Shown: positions 42,472 through 51,236, counted from the stretch's first letter. The stretch is 64,000 bases of DNA from Anaerospora hongkongensis (GCF_004339805.1 NZ_SLUI01000004.1:1-64000), one strand, 5' to 3'. Numbers and translations are program-made. Notes: generated by a model from the sequence alone, not told the origin.

Positions 42472-42657
42472 ATGCGGGCATTGCTGGTAACCTTGGCTTT
42501 GCTGGCAGCTCCGTCTGTGGCGTTTGCGCACACCGGATCAGTCTTCAAAACAGCAATAAGCTTTGTGCCGATGCTGGTGATAGTTGCCTCAATTCTGTTT
42601 AATCGCTTCACCGAATTAATTAAAAAGATTTTTTATTGGAAGAAACGCAATGAATAA
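42472..42657 (+). CDS. Small membrane protein with signal-like N-terminus
   Basis: A 61-residue protein: an N-terminal hydrophobic segment like a signal peptide ending AFAHTG, then one membrane helix (FVPMLVIVASILF) and a basic tail KKIFYWKKRNE. It starts 15 bases after the CsoR stop, so it is probably co-transcribed and metal-responsive. No known family; it could be a small chaperone or regulator of a membrane metal transporter. Confidence 0.65.
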   Translation: MRALLVTLALLAAPSVAFAHTGSVFKTAISFVPMLVIVASILFNRFTELIKKIFYWKKRNE

Positions 42658-42710
42658 AGTAGGGACCTAATTCGCAATGAAGTGAATAGGCAATAGGTAA
42701 CGTGAATTTA

Positions 42711-42739
42711 TTGACAGCAAAACGTTAGTGTGCTAACAT
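42711..42739 (+). promoter_or_regulatory. Promoter with GTTAG dyad before XRE-cupin gene
   Basis: TTGACA at 42711-42716 and TAACAT at 42734-42739 (17-base spacer), with GTTAGTGTGCTAAC (42724-42737) overlapping the -10. A dyad in this position suggests repression, perhaps by the XRE-cupin protein itself. Confidence 0.55.
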
Positions 42740-42786
42740 CGTACTATTAATTTACCCGTGCTATGACGAGCAGATGGGGGCACTAT

Positions 42787-43398
42787 ATGGATAATCTAGG
42801 CGCTTTAATTCGCAAACAGCGTAAACATAACGGCGTTACTTTGAAACAATTAGCAGAGAAAACTAAACTTTCTATTAGTTTTTTAAGCGAAATTGAACGG
42901 GGTGTAGCTAAACCTTCGATGGATTCGTTGCGTAAAATTGCCCAGTCCTTGAGCATTAGCTTGTTGAGTTTTACTGATTCGCAGGACTCTCAGGGGGCTA
43001 ATCCGATGAGACTGGCTAATATGCCTAATCAGGTGATAAGGAGCAAATACATAAACACTGCCAAAGTTGTTCGGGCCGGTCAACGCAAGAAGCTGGGGTA
43101 CCCTGATCGTCCCGGCTACTACGAACTGCTGACTCCTGATTTTAACCGTGAATTGGAAGTGTTGTATGTCAAATTAGATCCGGGCTTTGAAACAGGTCCT
43201 GAACCAATTATCGACCCACCAGGAGAAAAGTTTATTCTGGTGATGAAGGGGCATTATCAAATTACCATCAGCGGAGAAATCCATATATTAAATGCCGGAG
43301 ACAGCATTTCTTATCCGGCAGATGCGCCTGTCTTTTTTAAATGTTTGTCTGATTACCCGACTGAGCTGATTTTAGTTTTAACACCACCGGGATTTTAA
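42787..43398 (+). CDS. XRE-family regulator with cupin domain
   Basis: About 203 residues from ATG 42787 (GGGGG six bases upstream); the longer frame adds eight residues with no ribosome site. N-terminal Cro/CI-type HTH (LIRKQRKHNGVTLKQLAEKTKLSISFLSEIERGVAKPS) and C-terminal cupin (about 120-200, with PGEKFILVMKGHYQITI). Such proteins often sense a small metabolite and repress nearby catabolic genes. It lies upstream of the cyclase-MFS-BKACE operon on the same strand; a 9+3+9 palindrome lies between them. Confidence 0.85.
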   Translation: MDNLGALIRKQRKHNGVTLKQLAEKTKLSISFLSEIERGVAKPSMDSLRKIAQSLSISLLSFTDSQDSQGANPMRLANMPNQVIRSKYINTAKVVRAGQRKKLGYPDRPGYYELLTPDFNRELEVLYVKLDPGFETGPEPIIDPPGEKFILVMKGHYQITISGEIHILNAGDSISYPADAPVFFKCLSDYPTELILVLTPPGF

Positions 43399-43404
43399 AT
43401 CAAT

Positions 43405-43443
43405 AAAAAACCTCTTACAGTGAATGCTGTAAGAGGTTTTTTT
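43405..43443 (+). terminator. Terminator after the XRE-cupin gene
   Basis: AAAAACCTCTTACAG pairs with CTGTAAGAGGTTTTT over TGAATG, followed by T. Confidence 0.9.
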
Positions 43444-43470
43444 GTTAATTTATTATACATTTTTCTGCGT

Positions 43471-43491
43471 AATTACGTTGACAACGTAATT
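43471..43491. promoter_or_regulatory. Perfect 9+3+9 palindrome upstream of the cyclase operon
   Basis: Arms AATTACGTT and AACGTAATT surround GAC. It lies about 155 bases before the cyclase start, in the only intergenic region between the regulator and the operon. It is the best candidate for the XRE-cupin operator. Confidence 0.6.
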
Positions 43492-43646
43492 ATAGCGTGT
43501 TAATATCTAAATTAATAAAATATTTACGTATTTTAAAGTATTCAGAAATTTTAATAGTCCAACGGTATCGCATAAATAACAGCAGGTGAGGAAGGAGAGC
43601 GGATTCCTGCTGAAGGCAAAAGCCAGTAAGGAAAAGGAGATAAAAA

Positions 43647-44438
43647 ATGAAAATAATTGATTTAGCGGTTACGATTGAGAATCAAACGCCCTGTGACCCG
43701 CCATATATGGCAACAGAGATTGACTACTGGGAACACGGCAAAGGCGCTAAACAAATAAAGGATGTTTTTGTAGGCGCTACCGACACTGATTTACCGCAGG
43801 GATTAGGTTGGGCAATAGAATACGTTAGGTTAACAACCCATAGTGGAACGCATCTTGATGCTCCGTGGCATTACCATCCGACTATGGATAAGGGAAGACC
43901 GGCGCGCACTATTGATCAGGCACCCTTAGAATGGTGCCTGTCTGATGGGGTTGTTGTTGATTTTAGTGATAAGCCAGATGGTTATCGTGTAACAGCAGAG
44001 GACTTTGCGAAGTATTTTCAAGCAATAGGATATTGTTTAAAACCGCTGGATATTGTGCTAGTTCGTTCTGGTGCGGCCAAATATTGGGGGACAGCTGAGT
44101 ATTTGGTGCGAGGCTGCGGTATGAGCCGGGACGCAACCTTATGGCTGCTAGAACAAGGTATAAAGATTGTAGGTACTGATGCCTGGAGCTGGGACCGGCC
44201 GTTAGGGCTGATTGCTGAAGAGTTTGCTCGCACGAAGGATGCCTCTATCATTTGGGAAGGCCATTTTGCGGGTATTGAAAAAGAATACTACCATATGGAG
44301 AAAATGACGAATTTAGATCAACTGCCTCCCTATGGTTTTCAAGTAGCTTGCTTCCCTATAAAAATTAAAGCGGCAAGTGCCGGTTGGGTTCGTCCTGTAG
44401 CTATCCTCCCAGATTTGATCATTCCTGAGTGTGAATAA
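43647..44438 (+). CDS. Cyclase-family hydrolase (kynurenine formamidase-like)
   Basis: A 263-residue protein of the cyclase family (PF04199). The metal-binding HxGTHxDxP motif appears as THSGTHLDAPWHYHP, followed by DFSDKPDGYRV and GTDAWSWDR segments. Members hydrolyse N-formyl-kynurenine, cyclic amides or lactones. It opens an operon with an MFS importer and a BKACE enzyme, so it probably opens a ring or removes an acyl group to give a beta-keto acid precursor. GGAGA precedes the start. Confidence 0.82.
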   Translation: MKIIDLAVTIENQTPCDPPYMATEIDYWEHGKGAKQIKDVFVGATDTDLPQGLGWAIEYVRLTTHSGTHLDAPWHYHPTMDKGRPARTIDQAPLEWCLSDGVVVDFSDKPDGYRVTAEDFAKYFQAIGYCLKPLDIVLVRSGAAKYWGTAEYLVRGCGMSRDATLWLLEQGIKIVGTDAWSWDRPLGLIAEEFARTKDASIIWEGHFAGIEKEYYHMEKMTNLDQLPPYGFQVACFPIKIKAASAGWVRPVAILPDLIIPECE

Positions 44439-44456
44439 ATCAATAAAAAGGGGCTG

Positions 44457-45695
44457 TTGGTAGTGGCGAAACTGGATGTAAAATGGCATGTCCTTATAGG
44501 TGGTTTCCTGAGTTATACCTTTGATGCTATGGATATTGTACTGCTAGCCGTAGCGTTGCCCGCTATTATTAAAGACTTAGGACTATCCATGACAGAAGCA
44601 GGCTTATTAGGGACTGCGACTTTGTTGGGAGTAGGAATTAGCAGCATTATTGTCGGCTGGTATGCAGATAATTATGGCAGAAGAAAATCGTTGTTGTGGA
44701 GCTTGGTGAGTTTTGGTGTTTTGACGGCGGCAATTGCTTTTACCAGCAGTTGGGCCGAGGTGCTGATCCTGCGTTTTCTAGCCGGTCTGGGTTTGGGTGG
44801 AGTTTGGGGAATTGCTGCTGCCTACATTAATGAGACGTGGCCAGTGTCACAACGTGGGAGAGCTGCAGCTTTTGTATTGAGTTCTTTCCCGGCTGGAGCA
44901 GGCATAGCGTCCTTCCTGGCCGCGATTATATTACCCTATTATGGCTGGAGGGTTCTATTTCTTACAGGAGCAGGCGCTATTCTGGCAGCAGTGTATATTT
45001 ACTTTTTTGTTCCCGAGTCGGAGGTTTGGAAACAGCAAAAGGCTAAGCGGTTAGAGGAAGGTGGAGGGCAAAGTACAGTCTCAATTTCCGAAATATTCTC
45101 ACAAGGGTTGTTGGGAAATACGCTTTTCGGTACTGCAGCAGCTAGCTTTGCCTTAATGGCATATTGGGGATCTACTACTTGGCTTCCGACTTTTTTGGTA
45201 AAAGAACGGGGATTGGATATGACGACAATGGCGATGTTTATGGTCATCCTCAACATCGGCATGTTTGTCGGGTACAATATCTTTGGGTATTTAGCGGATA
45301 AAATTGGACGGAAAAAAGCGCTGATACTTTCTTTTATTGGCACTACAATTACATTGCCTATTTATGTATTTACAACAAATACGACAGCGCTGCTTTGGCT
45401 TGGACCTGTATACGCGTTCTTTATCTCTTTTGCGGGGCTGTTTGGCTCTTATTTTGCTGAGTTATATCCGACAAGGGTACGTACGATAGGCGCAGGCTTC
45501 TGTTTCAATGTTGGACGTGGCCTGTCCGCACTTGCTCCTTTTATATTGGGTCATATTGCGGCAAAGTATAGTTTGGCTGCAGGAATTAGCTTATGTGCCG
45601 GCTTTTTCTTCCTGGCAGCGGTTACCATGATGTTTTTGCCGGAAACACAGGCAACAAAGAAGAGTTTTGCGGTGAATGAAGCTGAGTCGAATTAA
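44457..45695 (+). CDS. MFS transporter (organic acid/aromatic acid importer type)
   Basis: A 412-residue, 12-helix MFS protein starting at TTG 44457 or GTG 44463, with AAGGGG upstream. It has FDAMDIVLLAVALPAI, the motif A DNYGRRKSL, RFLAGLGLGGVWGIAAAYINE and the mid-protein DKIGRKKALI. This pattern is that of the AAHS/sugar-acid importer branch, not drug exporters. It lies between the cyclase and BKACE genes, so it should import the operon's substrate. Substrate unknown. Confidence 0.86.
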   Translation: MVVAKLDVKWHVLIGGFLSYTFDAMDIVLLAVALPAIIKDLGLSMTEAGLLGTATLLGVGISSIIVGWYADNYGRRKSLLWSLVSFGVLTAAIAFTSSWAEVLILRFLAGLGLGGVWGIAAAYINETWPVSQRGRAAAFVLSSFPAGAGIASFLAAIILPYYGWRVLFLTGAGAILAAVYIYFFVPESEVWKQQKAKRLEEGGGQSTVSISEIFSQGLLGNTLFGTAAASFALMAYWGSTTWLPTFLVKERGLDMTTMAMFMVILNIGMFVGYNIFGYLADKIGRKKALILSFIGTTITLPIYVFTTNTTALLWLGPVYAFFISFAGLFGSYFAELYPTRVRTIGAGFCFNVGRGLSALAPFILGHIAAKYSLAAGISLCAGFFFLAAVTMMFLPETQATKKSFAVNEAESN

Positions 45696-45713
45696 CTAAC
45701 TGAGGTGAGGAAA

Positions 45714-46535
45714 ATGGAGAAAGTAATGATTACTGTAGCCACCACTGGTGCGTGGCCAGGAAAAAAGGATAATCCCAATATACCGCTTACGCCGATAGAG
45801 ATTGCTAATGATGTATATGATTGCTGGCAAGCGGGAGCTGCAATTGCCCACTTGCATATGAGGGATGATCAAGGGAAAGGTACGATGGACAAGGATAAGT
45901 TCCGGGAAACGGTTGAGCTTATTCGCAGTAAATGCAACATTGTTATCAACTGCACGACCTCAGGCGATTTGAATGCAACTGACGAGACCCGAATGGCCCA
46001 TTTGATTGAGCTAAAGCCTGAAATGGCTTCTTACGATGCTGGTTCTATGAACTGGATGCACAGCGGTCTTTTTCTCAATCCGCCAGCCTTTTTAGAAAAA
46101 TTAGGCATTGTTATGCAAGAAAATAACGTAAAGCCGGAAATTGAAATATTTGATGCCGGTATGATTTATAACTCCTTTTATTATCAGAAGAAAGGTGTCC
46201 TGAAAGCGCCAATCCATTACCAATTTGTATTGGGAGCTGCCGGCGGTACAGCAGCAACAGTAGAAAACCTTGTTTACCTCAAAGGCCTTATTCCGGCTGA
46301 GTCAACGTGGTCAGCCCTGGGGATTGGCAGCGGTCATGTTCCCATCATGCTGGCGGCTATCGCAATGGGCGGCCATGTGCGGGTTGGCATGGAAGATAAT
46401 GTGTATTATGCTAAAGGACGCTTAGCTAAGTCTAATGCCGAGCTGGTGGCCCGGACAGCCCGGATCATTCGCGATAGCAACAAGGAAGTAGCTAGCGCTG
46501 ATGAAGCACGTTTGATCCTTGGTCTTAGCAAGTAA
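45714..46535 (+). CDS. BKACE (DUF849) beta-keto acid cleavage enzyme
   Basis: About 273 residues from ATG 45714 with GAGGTGA upstream. It has the BKACE TIM-barrel signs: TTGAWPGKKDNPNIPLTP, the zinc-binding HLHMRDD (HxH), NCTTSGD and GMEDNVYY with the metal-ligand Glu. BKACE enzymes join acetyl-CoA to a beta-keto acid and release acetoacetate and a new acyl-CoA; known substrates include 3-keto-5-aminohexanoate, beta-ketoadipate and dehydrocarnitine. Which one applies is not decided here; no lysine-fermentation genes are nearby. Last gene of the operon. Confidence 0.88.
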   Translation: MEKVMITVATTGAWPGKKDNPNIPLTPIEIANDVYDCWQAGAAIAHLHMRDDQGKGTMDKDKFRETVELIRSKCNIVINCTTSGDLNATDETRMAHLIELKPEMASYDAGSMNWMHSGLFLNPPAFLEKLGIVMQENNVKPEIEIFDAGMIYNSFYYQKKGVLKAPIHYQFVLGAAGGTAATVENLVYLKGLIPAESTWSALGIGSGHVPIMLAAIAMGGHVRVGMEDNVYYAKGRLAKSNAELVARTARIIRDSNKEVASADEARLILGLSK

Positions 46536-46555
46536 TTAGTAAGGCTAAAATTAAG

Positions 46556-46592
46556 AAAAAGACGTAGAACACGTTGTTCTGCGCCTTTTTTA
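46556..46592 (+). terminator. Terminator after the BKACE gene
   Basis: AAAAAGACGTAGAACA pairs with TGTTCTGCGCCTTTTT (one or two mismatches), ending in a T-run. Confidence 0.78.
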
Positions 46593-46680
46593 TTGCAGCT
46601 ATTTGCATAATTGAGCGTAAATACGACTGAACTGCACATACTAACTGGGAAAAATTACATGCGTGCAGGAGGGACTCAGT

Positions 46681-47904
46681 TTGAGCGAATTAATTAATAA
46701 TCGGGAGCAGCGTAAAAAAGTACTCCGTGAGATCATCACTGACCTCCATGATGGGAAACCGTTAGCTGCCGTTAAGGCCCGTTTTGATGGAGTGGTCAAG
46801 GATTTAGCACCCGGTGAATTGTCGGCAGTGGAACAATCATTGATTGATGAAGGCTTACCTATCACTGAAGTACAAAGATTATGTGATGTTCATTCAGCCG
46901 TATTCCGGGATGCCTTGGAGAAATCTCCGGATATGCCGGTCACTTCAGGTCATCCGGTTTATACCTTTCAACAGGAAAACCGTGCCCTGGAAAAACTAAT
47001 CAATAGTGAAATCAAGCCATTACTAAGCGAATTGCGGCGAGCACCAGCAGATAAACAGAAAGCCATTGCTTTGAGCATTACCGAAAGGCTTAATTTGCTG
47101 TGGGATATCGACAAGCATTACAGCCGTAAGGAAAACTTGCTTTTTCCCTACTTAGAGAAGTACGGCATTACCGCACCGCCACAGGTTATGTGGGGCGTCG
47201 ATGATGAGATAAGAACTCAGCTGAAAGAGACTAAAAAATTAGCTGCAGCCTATCAGTCTGACTTGCAGGGGGATCTAATCAGCAAAGCGGAAGATGCATT
47301 GGAACGCATCAATGAAATGATCTTTAAAGAGGAAAAAATCCTCTTGCCAATGGCATTAGAAACGCTTGCTGAAGATGAGTGGCATCAGATTTTGATGGAT
47401 AGTGATGAGATTGGCTATTGCCTAATTGAGCCCGATATAGGCTGGAAGCCTGTCAAGAGTTCGGCAGATTCTGTTGGGATGCATACCGAAACAGGCAGAG
47501 GCAGCTCAATAAAAATGAATACCGGTGTACTTTCTATCAATGAATTAGAGCTGATTTTCAGTCACTTACCGGTAGACCTTACTTTTGTTGATAAGCATGA
47601 TACAGTGAAGTTCTTTTCGGCAACGAAAGACCGCATCTTCCCGCGTACGCGCACCATTATCGGCCGTAAGGTAGAGAACTGCCACCCACCGGCCAGTGTG
47701 CACATTGTGGATCAATTGGTAGCGGATTTCAAGTCAGGCAAGAAGGAGCAGGAGGATTTTTGGATTCCGATGGGAGAAAAATATGTTTTGATCCGGTATT
47801 TTGCTGTCCGTAATGAGCAGGGAGAGTACCAGGGGACTTTGGAAGTAACCCAGGATATTGCCGAGCTGCAAAAAATAACCGGCGAGAAGCGGATTGCCGA
47901 TTAG
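46681..47904 (+). CDS. DUF438, hemerythrin and PAS domain protein
   Basis: About 407 residues from TTG 46681, which has GGAGGG seven bases upstream. N-terminal DUF438 (about 5-75), a hemerythrin-like bundle (about 85-240: HPVYTFQQENRALEKL, DKHYSRKENLLFPYLEKY with the HxxxE iron ligands), then a PAS domain (about 295-400: LTFVDKHDTVKFFS, TIIGRKVENCHPP). Such proteins probably sense oxygen or redox state via a di-iron site and report by protein contacts. No output domain is present. Stands alone. Confidence 0.86.
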   Translation: MSELINNREQRKKVLREIITDLHDGKPLAAVKARFDGVVKDLAPGELSAVEQSLIDEGLPITEVQRLCDVHSAVFRDALEKSPDMPVTSGHPVYTFQQENRALEKLINSEIKPLLSELRRAPADKQKAIALSITERLNLLWDIDKHYSRKENLLFPYLEKYGITAPPQVMWGVDDEIRTQLKETKKLAAAYQSDLQGDLISKAEDALERINEMIFKEEKILLPMALETLAEDEWHQILMDSDEIGYCLIEPDIGWKPVKSSADSVGMHTETGRGSSIKMNTGVLSINELELIFSHLPVDLTFVDKHDTVKFFSATKDRIFPRTRTIIGRKVENCHPPASVHIVDQLVADFKSGKKEQEDFWIPMGEKYVLIRYFAVRNEQGEYQGTLEVTQDIAELQKITGEKRIAD

Positions 47905-47916
47905 GCATATGATAAG

Positions 47917-47957
47917 AAAAAAGGACTGCATGCGGGGTTGCATGCAGTCCTTTCTTT
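47917..47957. terminator. Bidirectional terminator between convergent genes
   Basis: AAAGGACTGCATGC pairs with GCATGCAGTCCTTT over GGGGTT. It serves the DUF438 gene and the leftward ABM gene; the latter's stop lies at its edge. Confidence 0.9.
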
Positions 47958-48255
47958 AGCGCTTAATTGCGGCAATATCCTCATACAGCTCAATGACTGG
48001 TTTCTCGGCCAGCAGGCCGGGGATTGTTGCAAACAGCTCTTTTAAATAGGGCGTAGTGCTGTGATGGTTCAGGGCGGCTTTATCGGCATATTTCTCGTAG
48101 AACATAAACTTACCGGTTTGTTTTTCGGAGCGGTGCAGGATGTACTGGACGGTGCCTTGCTCCGTTTCTACCTGTGGCAACACCGATTTTAACGCCGTTT
48201 CCAGCTCCTGCTCTTTGCCTGGTTTAGCCTGCAGGGTGGCGATTAATACTACCAT
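47956..48255 (-). CDS. ABM-domain protein (putative quinol monooxygenase)
   Basis: A 99-residue single ABM/YgiN-like dimeric beta-barrel domain. Typical features are VVLIATLQAKPGKEQELETAL, YILHRSEKQTGKFMFYEKYADKAALNHH and the HHSTTPYLKELF helix. YgiN-type proteins oxidise quinols or act as cofactor-free monooxygenases, but many relatives have no known substrate. It lies 15 bases downstream of the GlcD-like gene on the same strand, so the two are co-transcribed. Confidence 0.82.
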   Translation of the reverse strand: MVVLIATLQAKPGKEQELETALKSVLPQVETEQGTVQYILHRSEKQTGKFMFYEKYADKAALNHHSTTPYLKELFATIPGLLAEKPVIELYEDIAAIKR

Positions 48256-48270
48256 CCGAATAAGCCTCCT

Positions 48271-49674
48271 TTATTTTACGTCAAAGATTTTGCCGGGATT
48301 TAATATATTATTAGGATCAAGCGCCTTTTTTATTGCTCGCATCATTTCCAGCTGGACCGGGTCTGTGTACTTTTCCATCAAATCTTTTTTCTTGTAGCCA
48401 ATTCCGTGCTCGCCGGAAAGTTTACCGCCCAGGGGGTAAACAAAATCAAAGATATCCTGATGAATATCAGCGAGTTTCTGCTGCCAACGATCTTCCGGGA
48501 TGTCACCTTGCAGAATGGAAATGTGAATATTGCCGTCTCCGGCATGACTGACAAAGCGGGTTACTGCCTGGTGCTTCTCGCAAATATCTGCCATAGTGTG
48601 CATGGCAAGCGGCAGCTTATCGAGTGGCACGACAATATCCTCGTTACTGTGGATCAATGTTTCATGACGGAAGGCCTCGGCAGCTGATTTGCGGGCCCGC
48701 CAGATTTTCTGGGGATCGGGCATCATGACGGCCAGCGCCCCATTGGCCATACAGATTTCATCAATTGCGACCGCGAAGTCTTCCAGCTCGTCGATGTTGT
48801 TTCCTTCCAGCTGGATGATGAGATAATGCCCGTTATCACTGTGGGGCAGCTTTTCATTCAGGAAGTTTTCTACGCTCTGAATGGCGGTATTGTCCATGAA
48901 TTCAATACAGGTAGGCGTGGTGACTTCTTTGATGATCTTAGATACCATGGCGATCGGTGTATGAATATCCGTAAAAACGGCTAACAAATCCATGGAGTTT
49001 TGGGGCAGGGGAATTAATTTCAGGGTGAGCTGGGTAATAATGCCCAGTGTGCCTTCCGAGCCGATAAGCAGCTGGTCAAGATTGTAGCCGGTACTGCTTT
49101 TGGCCAGGCGGCCGCCCAAGGTGGTAATGGCCCCTTGGGGAGTCACAACTTCCATTTCATAGATTTGGTGACGGGTGGTACCGTATTTTACCGCTTTATT
49201 TCCGCCAGCATTTGTGGCAGCATTGCCGCCGATAAAACAGCTGTCGCCGCTGCAGGGATCGCCGGCGTAGAACAAGCCTGCTGCCTTGGCGGTTTGCTGC
49301 ACTTCTTCGGTACGGACTCCGGCTTGAACGGTAATGTACATATTCTCCGTGTCAACCTTGATAATCTGGTTTAACTTTTCCAGGGACAGGACGATGCCGC
49401 CATACAGAGACACTGCTCCACAGGCAAGACCTGTACCTGCTCCGCGGGGAACTACGGAAATTAACTCCCGGTTTGCCAGGCGCAGGACCTCGGCCACCTC
49501 TTCCGTACTGGCTGGAAAAACAACAACTTCCGGTGCATGGTGGTAGTGGGGATCAGTTACTTCATCGTGGCTATAGACAACAAGTTTATCCGCATCGGTG
49601 ATCACATTTTTTTCACCAAGCAGCTGTTTAAGTTCATTGATAATTGCAGTAGTTACGGGCTGATAAGTAGACAA
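48271..49674 (-). CDS. FAD-linked oxidase (GlcD/D-lactate dehydrogenase-like)
   Basis: About 467 residues from TTG 49674, chosen because GAGGAGGT lies seven bases upstream. An N-terminal FAD_binding_4 domain (VVPRGAGTGLACGAVS, FIGGNAATNAGGNKAVKYGTTRHQI) and a C-terminal FAD-oxidase_C domain (FVSHAGDGNIHISIL, LSGEHGIGYKKKDLM, LDPNNILNPGKIF). It oxidises a 2-hydroxy acid such as glycolate or D-lactate. No GlcE/GlcF or Etf genes adjoin it; the electron acceptor is unknown. Confidence 0.88.
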   Translation of the reverse strand: MSTYQPVTTAIINELKQLLGEKNVITDADKLVVYSHDEVTDPHYHHAPEVVVFPASTEEVAEVLRLANRELISVVPRGAGTGLACGAVSLYGGIVLSLEKLNQIIKVDTENMYITVQAGVRTEEVQQTAKAAGLFYAGDPCSGDSCFIGGNAATNAGGNKAVKYGTTRHQIYEMEVVTPQGAITTLGGRLAKSSTGYNLDQLLIGSEGTLGIITQLTLKLIPLPQNSMDLLAVFTDIHTPIAMVSKIIKEVTTPTCIEFMDNTAIQSVENFLNEKLPHSDNGHYLIIQLEGNNIDELEDFAVAIDEICMANGALAVMMPDPQKIWRARKSAAEAFRHETLIHSNEDIVVPLDKLPLAMHTMADICEKHQAVTRFVSHAGDGNIHISILQGDIPEDRWQQKLADIHQDIFDFVYPLGGKLSGEHGIGYKKKDLMEKYTDPVQLEMMRAIKKALDPNNILNPGKIFDVK

Positions 49675-49803
49675 AACACAGGACCTCCTCAAGGATAGTA
49701 AAGAATATTGTATACAGTATAACATAATGCATTGACTTTTTCTATTGAAATTAAGATATATCTGTATCTGCAGGGGAGATGGTTGTCTTTGTGTGGCTGC
49801 CTG

Positions 49804-51108
49804 TCAGGAGGCGGTTTGTTGTTCGCCTTTCGCCAGCATTACCCTAAGAATAACTTTGTCCGTTTCGATCATGCCGGGGTTGCTGATTTTACCTAAATTG
49901 CGGATGGTTTCCTCTATTGTTGACGCGATAATGCCGTTGGTGCTGGGCACGATGATTTGCCGTTGTGCTAACAGGGCACTTTCCACGGCAGCTGCAGCAG
50001 CCGTGGAGAGCTTAAGCGCACAGCCTACTTTGCCGCCGTCGCAAATCATACCGGTAAGATTGGCAATGACATTTTTCATTGCCGCTTCAATTTTTACAAT
50101 ATCTTCACCCAGCAGCCAGGTAATTGCGGCACTGGCGCCGGTCGCGGCAGCGACTGCGCAGCCGCACAGCGCTGACAGGCTGCCGGTGTGGATTTTGATA
50201 TAAATGGTGACTAAATGGCTGATGGCAATCGCCTGTGACAGGCGTTCCCTGGAACAATTCATTCTTTCGGCTACCGCATACACCGGTAAAATAACGGTTA
50301 TGCCGTGATTGCCGCTGCCGGCGCTGCTCATGATCGGAACGGTTTCACCGGACATACGTACGTCCGCGGCAGCGGCTGTCAGGCGTTTGGCGTAGTTGAT
50401 GATATCATCTGCCACGATGCCCTGGGCCTGCATTTCAGCAAATACATTACCGATACCCATCCCCAGCTGTCTCGTGCTGCCTAACCGGGCAGCGGCCAGG
50501 TTCATCTCAACGCCATCCAGCAAAAATGCCAGCTCTTGGCTGGGAATCTGTTCAACTGCAGCGATCAAGCCGGCAATGGTGATATCGCCGCGCAAAATCT
50601 GCCGGTTGTCTACCGTCTCACGGGCAGAATCAGTCAGTTTGCTGAATAAGACCTCACCATTACGTTCAATGCTGATAATATTGGTATGATGGTCTGCGAT
50701 AATGACCCGGCTCCAGTCAACACCTGTTTTTACGAGCGCGCATATCCACAAATTGCTTTTGTCGTCATCTACCGTAATCCGGACGCGGCCCTCAGACAGC
50801 AGCTGCCGTGCGCCAGCTAATTCTTCCGGTGAAACGGCAGCCAGTACGGATAAGCGTTGCTCCGGCTGCTGTTTGATTGCTCCTAAGGCAGCAGCGATTT
50901 CCAGGCCGGTGCTGCCCGTTCCGGGTATCCCGACTGCCATACCATTTTTATAAATGTTGGCATTGACAACGATTTCTATGGAATCAACCGGTTTATTGAG
51001 CACCTTGCCTGCCTGCGCGGCAGCCAGTGCCACTGCGCCCGGCTCGGTACAACCCATAGCGGGGATTACTTCCGCTTTCAATAGAGTAATCAATAGTCTG
51101 CTATCCAT
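49804..51108 (-). CDS. L-cysteine desulfidase-like protein (CyuA/UPF0597)
   Basis: A 434-residue protein of the UPF0597/CyuA family, related to the alpha subunit of Fe-S serine dehydratases. Cluster and active-site segments are VIPAMGCTEPGAVALAAAQ, GIPGTGSTGLEIAAALG, SSAGSGNHGITVILPV, HTGSLSALCGCAVAAATGA and MICDGGKVGCALKLS. In this family a [4Fe-4S] cluster removes sulfide and ammonia from cysteine, giving pyruvate. Its promoter is of sigma-54 type (51138-51152) and the divergent gene is a sigma-54 activator, so expression is tightly signal-dependent. Confidence 0.88.
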   Translation of the reverse strand: MDSRLLITLLKAEVIPAMGCTEPGAVALAAAQAGKVLNKPVDSIEIVVNANIYKNGMAVGIPGTGSTGLEIAAALGAIKQQPEQRLSVLAAVSPEELAGARQLLSEGRVRITVDDDKSNLWICALVKTGVDWSRVIIADHHTNIISIERNGEVLFSKLTDSARETVDNRQILRGDITIAGLIAAVEQIPSQELAFLLDGVEMNLAAARLGSTRQLGMGIGNVFAEMQAQGIVADDIINYAKRLTAAAADVRMSGETVPIMSSAGSGNHGITVILPVYAVAERMNCSRERLSQAIAISHLVTIYIKIHTGSLSALCGCAVAAATGASAAITWLLGEDIVKIEAAMKNVIANLTGMICDGGKVGCALKLSTAAAAAVESALLAQRQIIVPSTNGIIASTIEETIRNLGKISNPGMIETDKVILRVMLAKGEQQTAS

Positions 51109-51137
51109 CGCTTTCCCTCCTCTTTACCAATGCTAAT

Positions 51138-51152
51138 GCAAATCCTGTGCCA
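51138..51152 (-). promoter_or_regulatory. Sigma-54 promoter of the desulfidase gene
   Basis: On the minus strand, TGGCACAGGATTTGC gives TGGCAC, a five-base spacer and TTGC, a very close match to the -24/-12 consensus. It lies about 30 bases before the desulfidase ATG, with an AGAGGAGGG site between. The activator gene is divergent. Confidence 0.85.
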
Positions 51153-51205
51153 GGTGATTTTTCAGCGGATAATGGGCCTGAAATCGTTTTTATCAAGAAA
51201 ACGGT

Positions 51206-51236
51206 GATAAATTTATCGCATCGTGATAAATTTATC
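51206..51236. promoter_or_regulatory. Tandem GATAAATTTATC palindromes, likely activator sites
   Basis: Two exact copies of GATAAATTTATC (51206-51217 and 51225-51236), each a perfect palindrome, 19 bases apart centre to centre, within a larger inverted repeat with outer arms AAAACGGTGATA (51198) and TATCACCGTTTT. They lie about 60-90 bases upstream of the -24 element and 120-150 bases before the activator start: the place for an enhancer site. Confidence 0.78.

Noticed and set aside
50702-50953. ORFs antisense to the desulfidase gene
   Set aside because: Shadows of a well-supported gene with high alanine content on the other strand.
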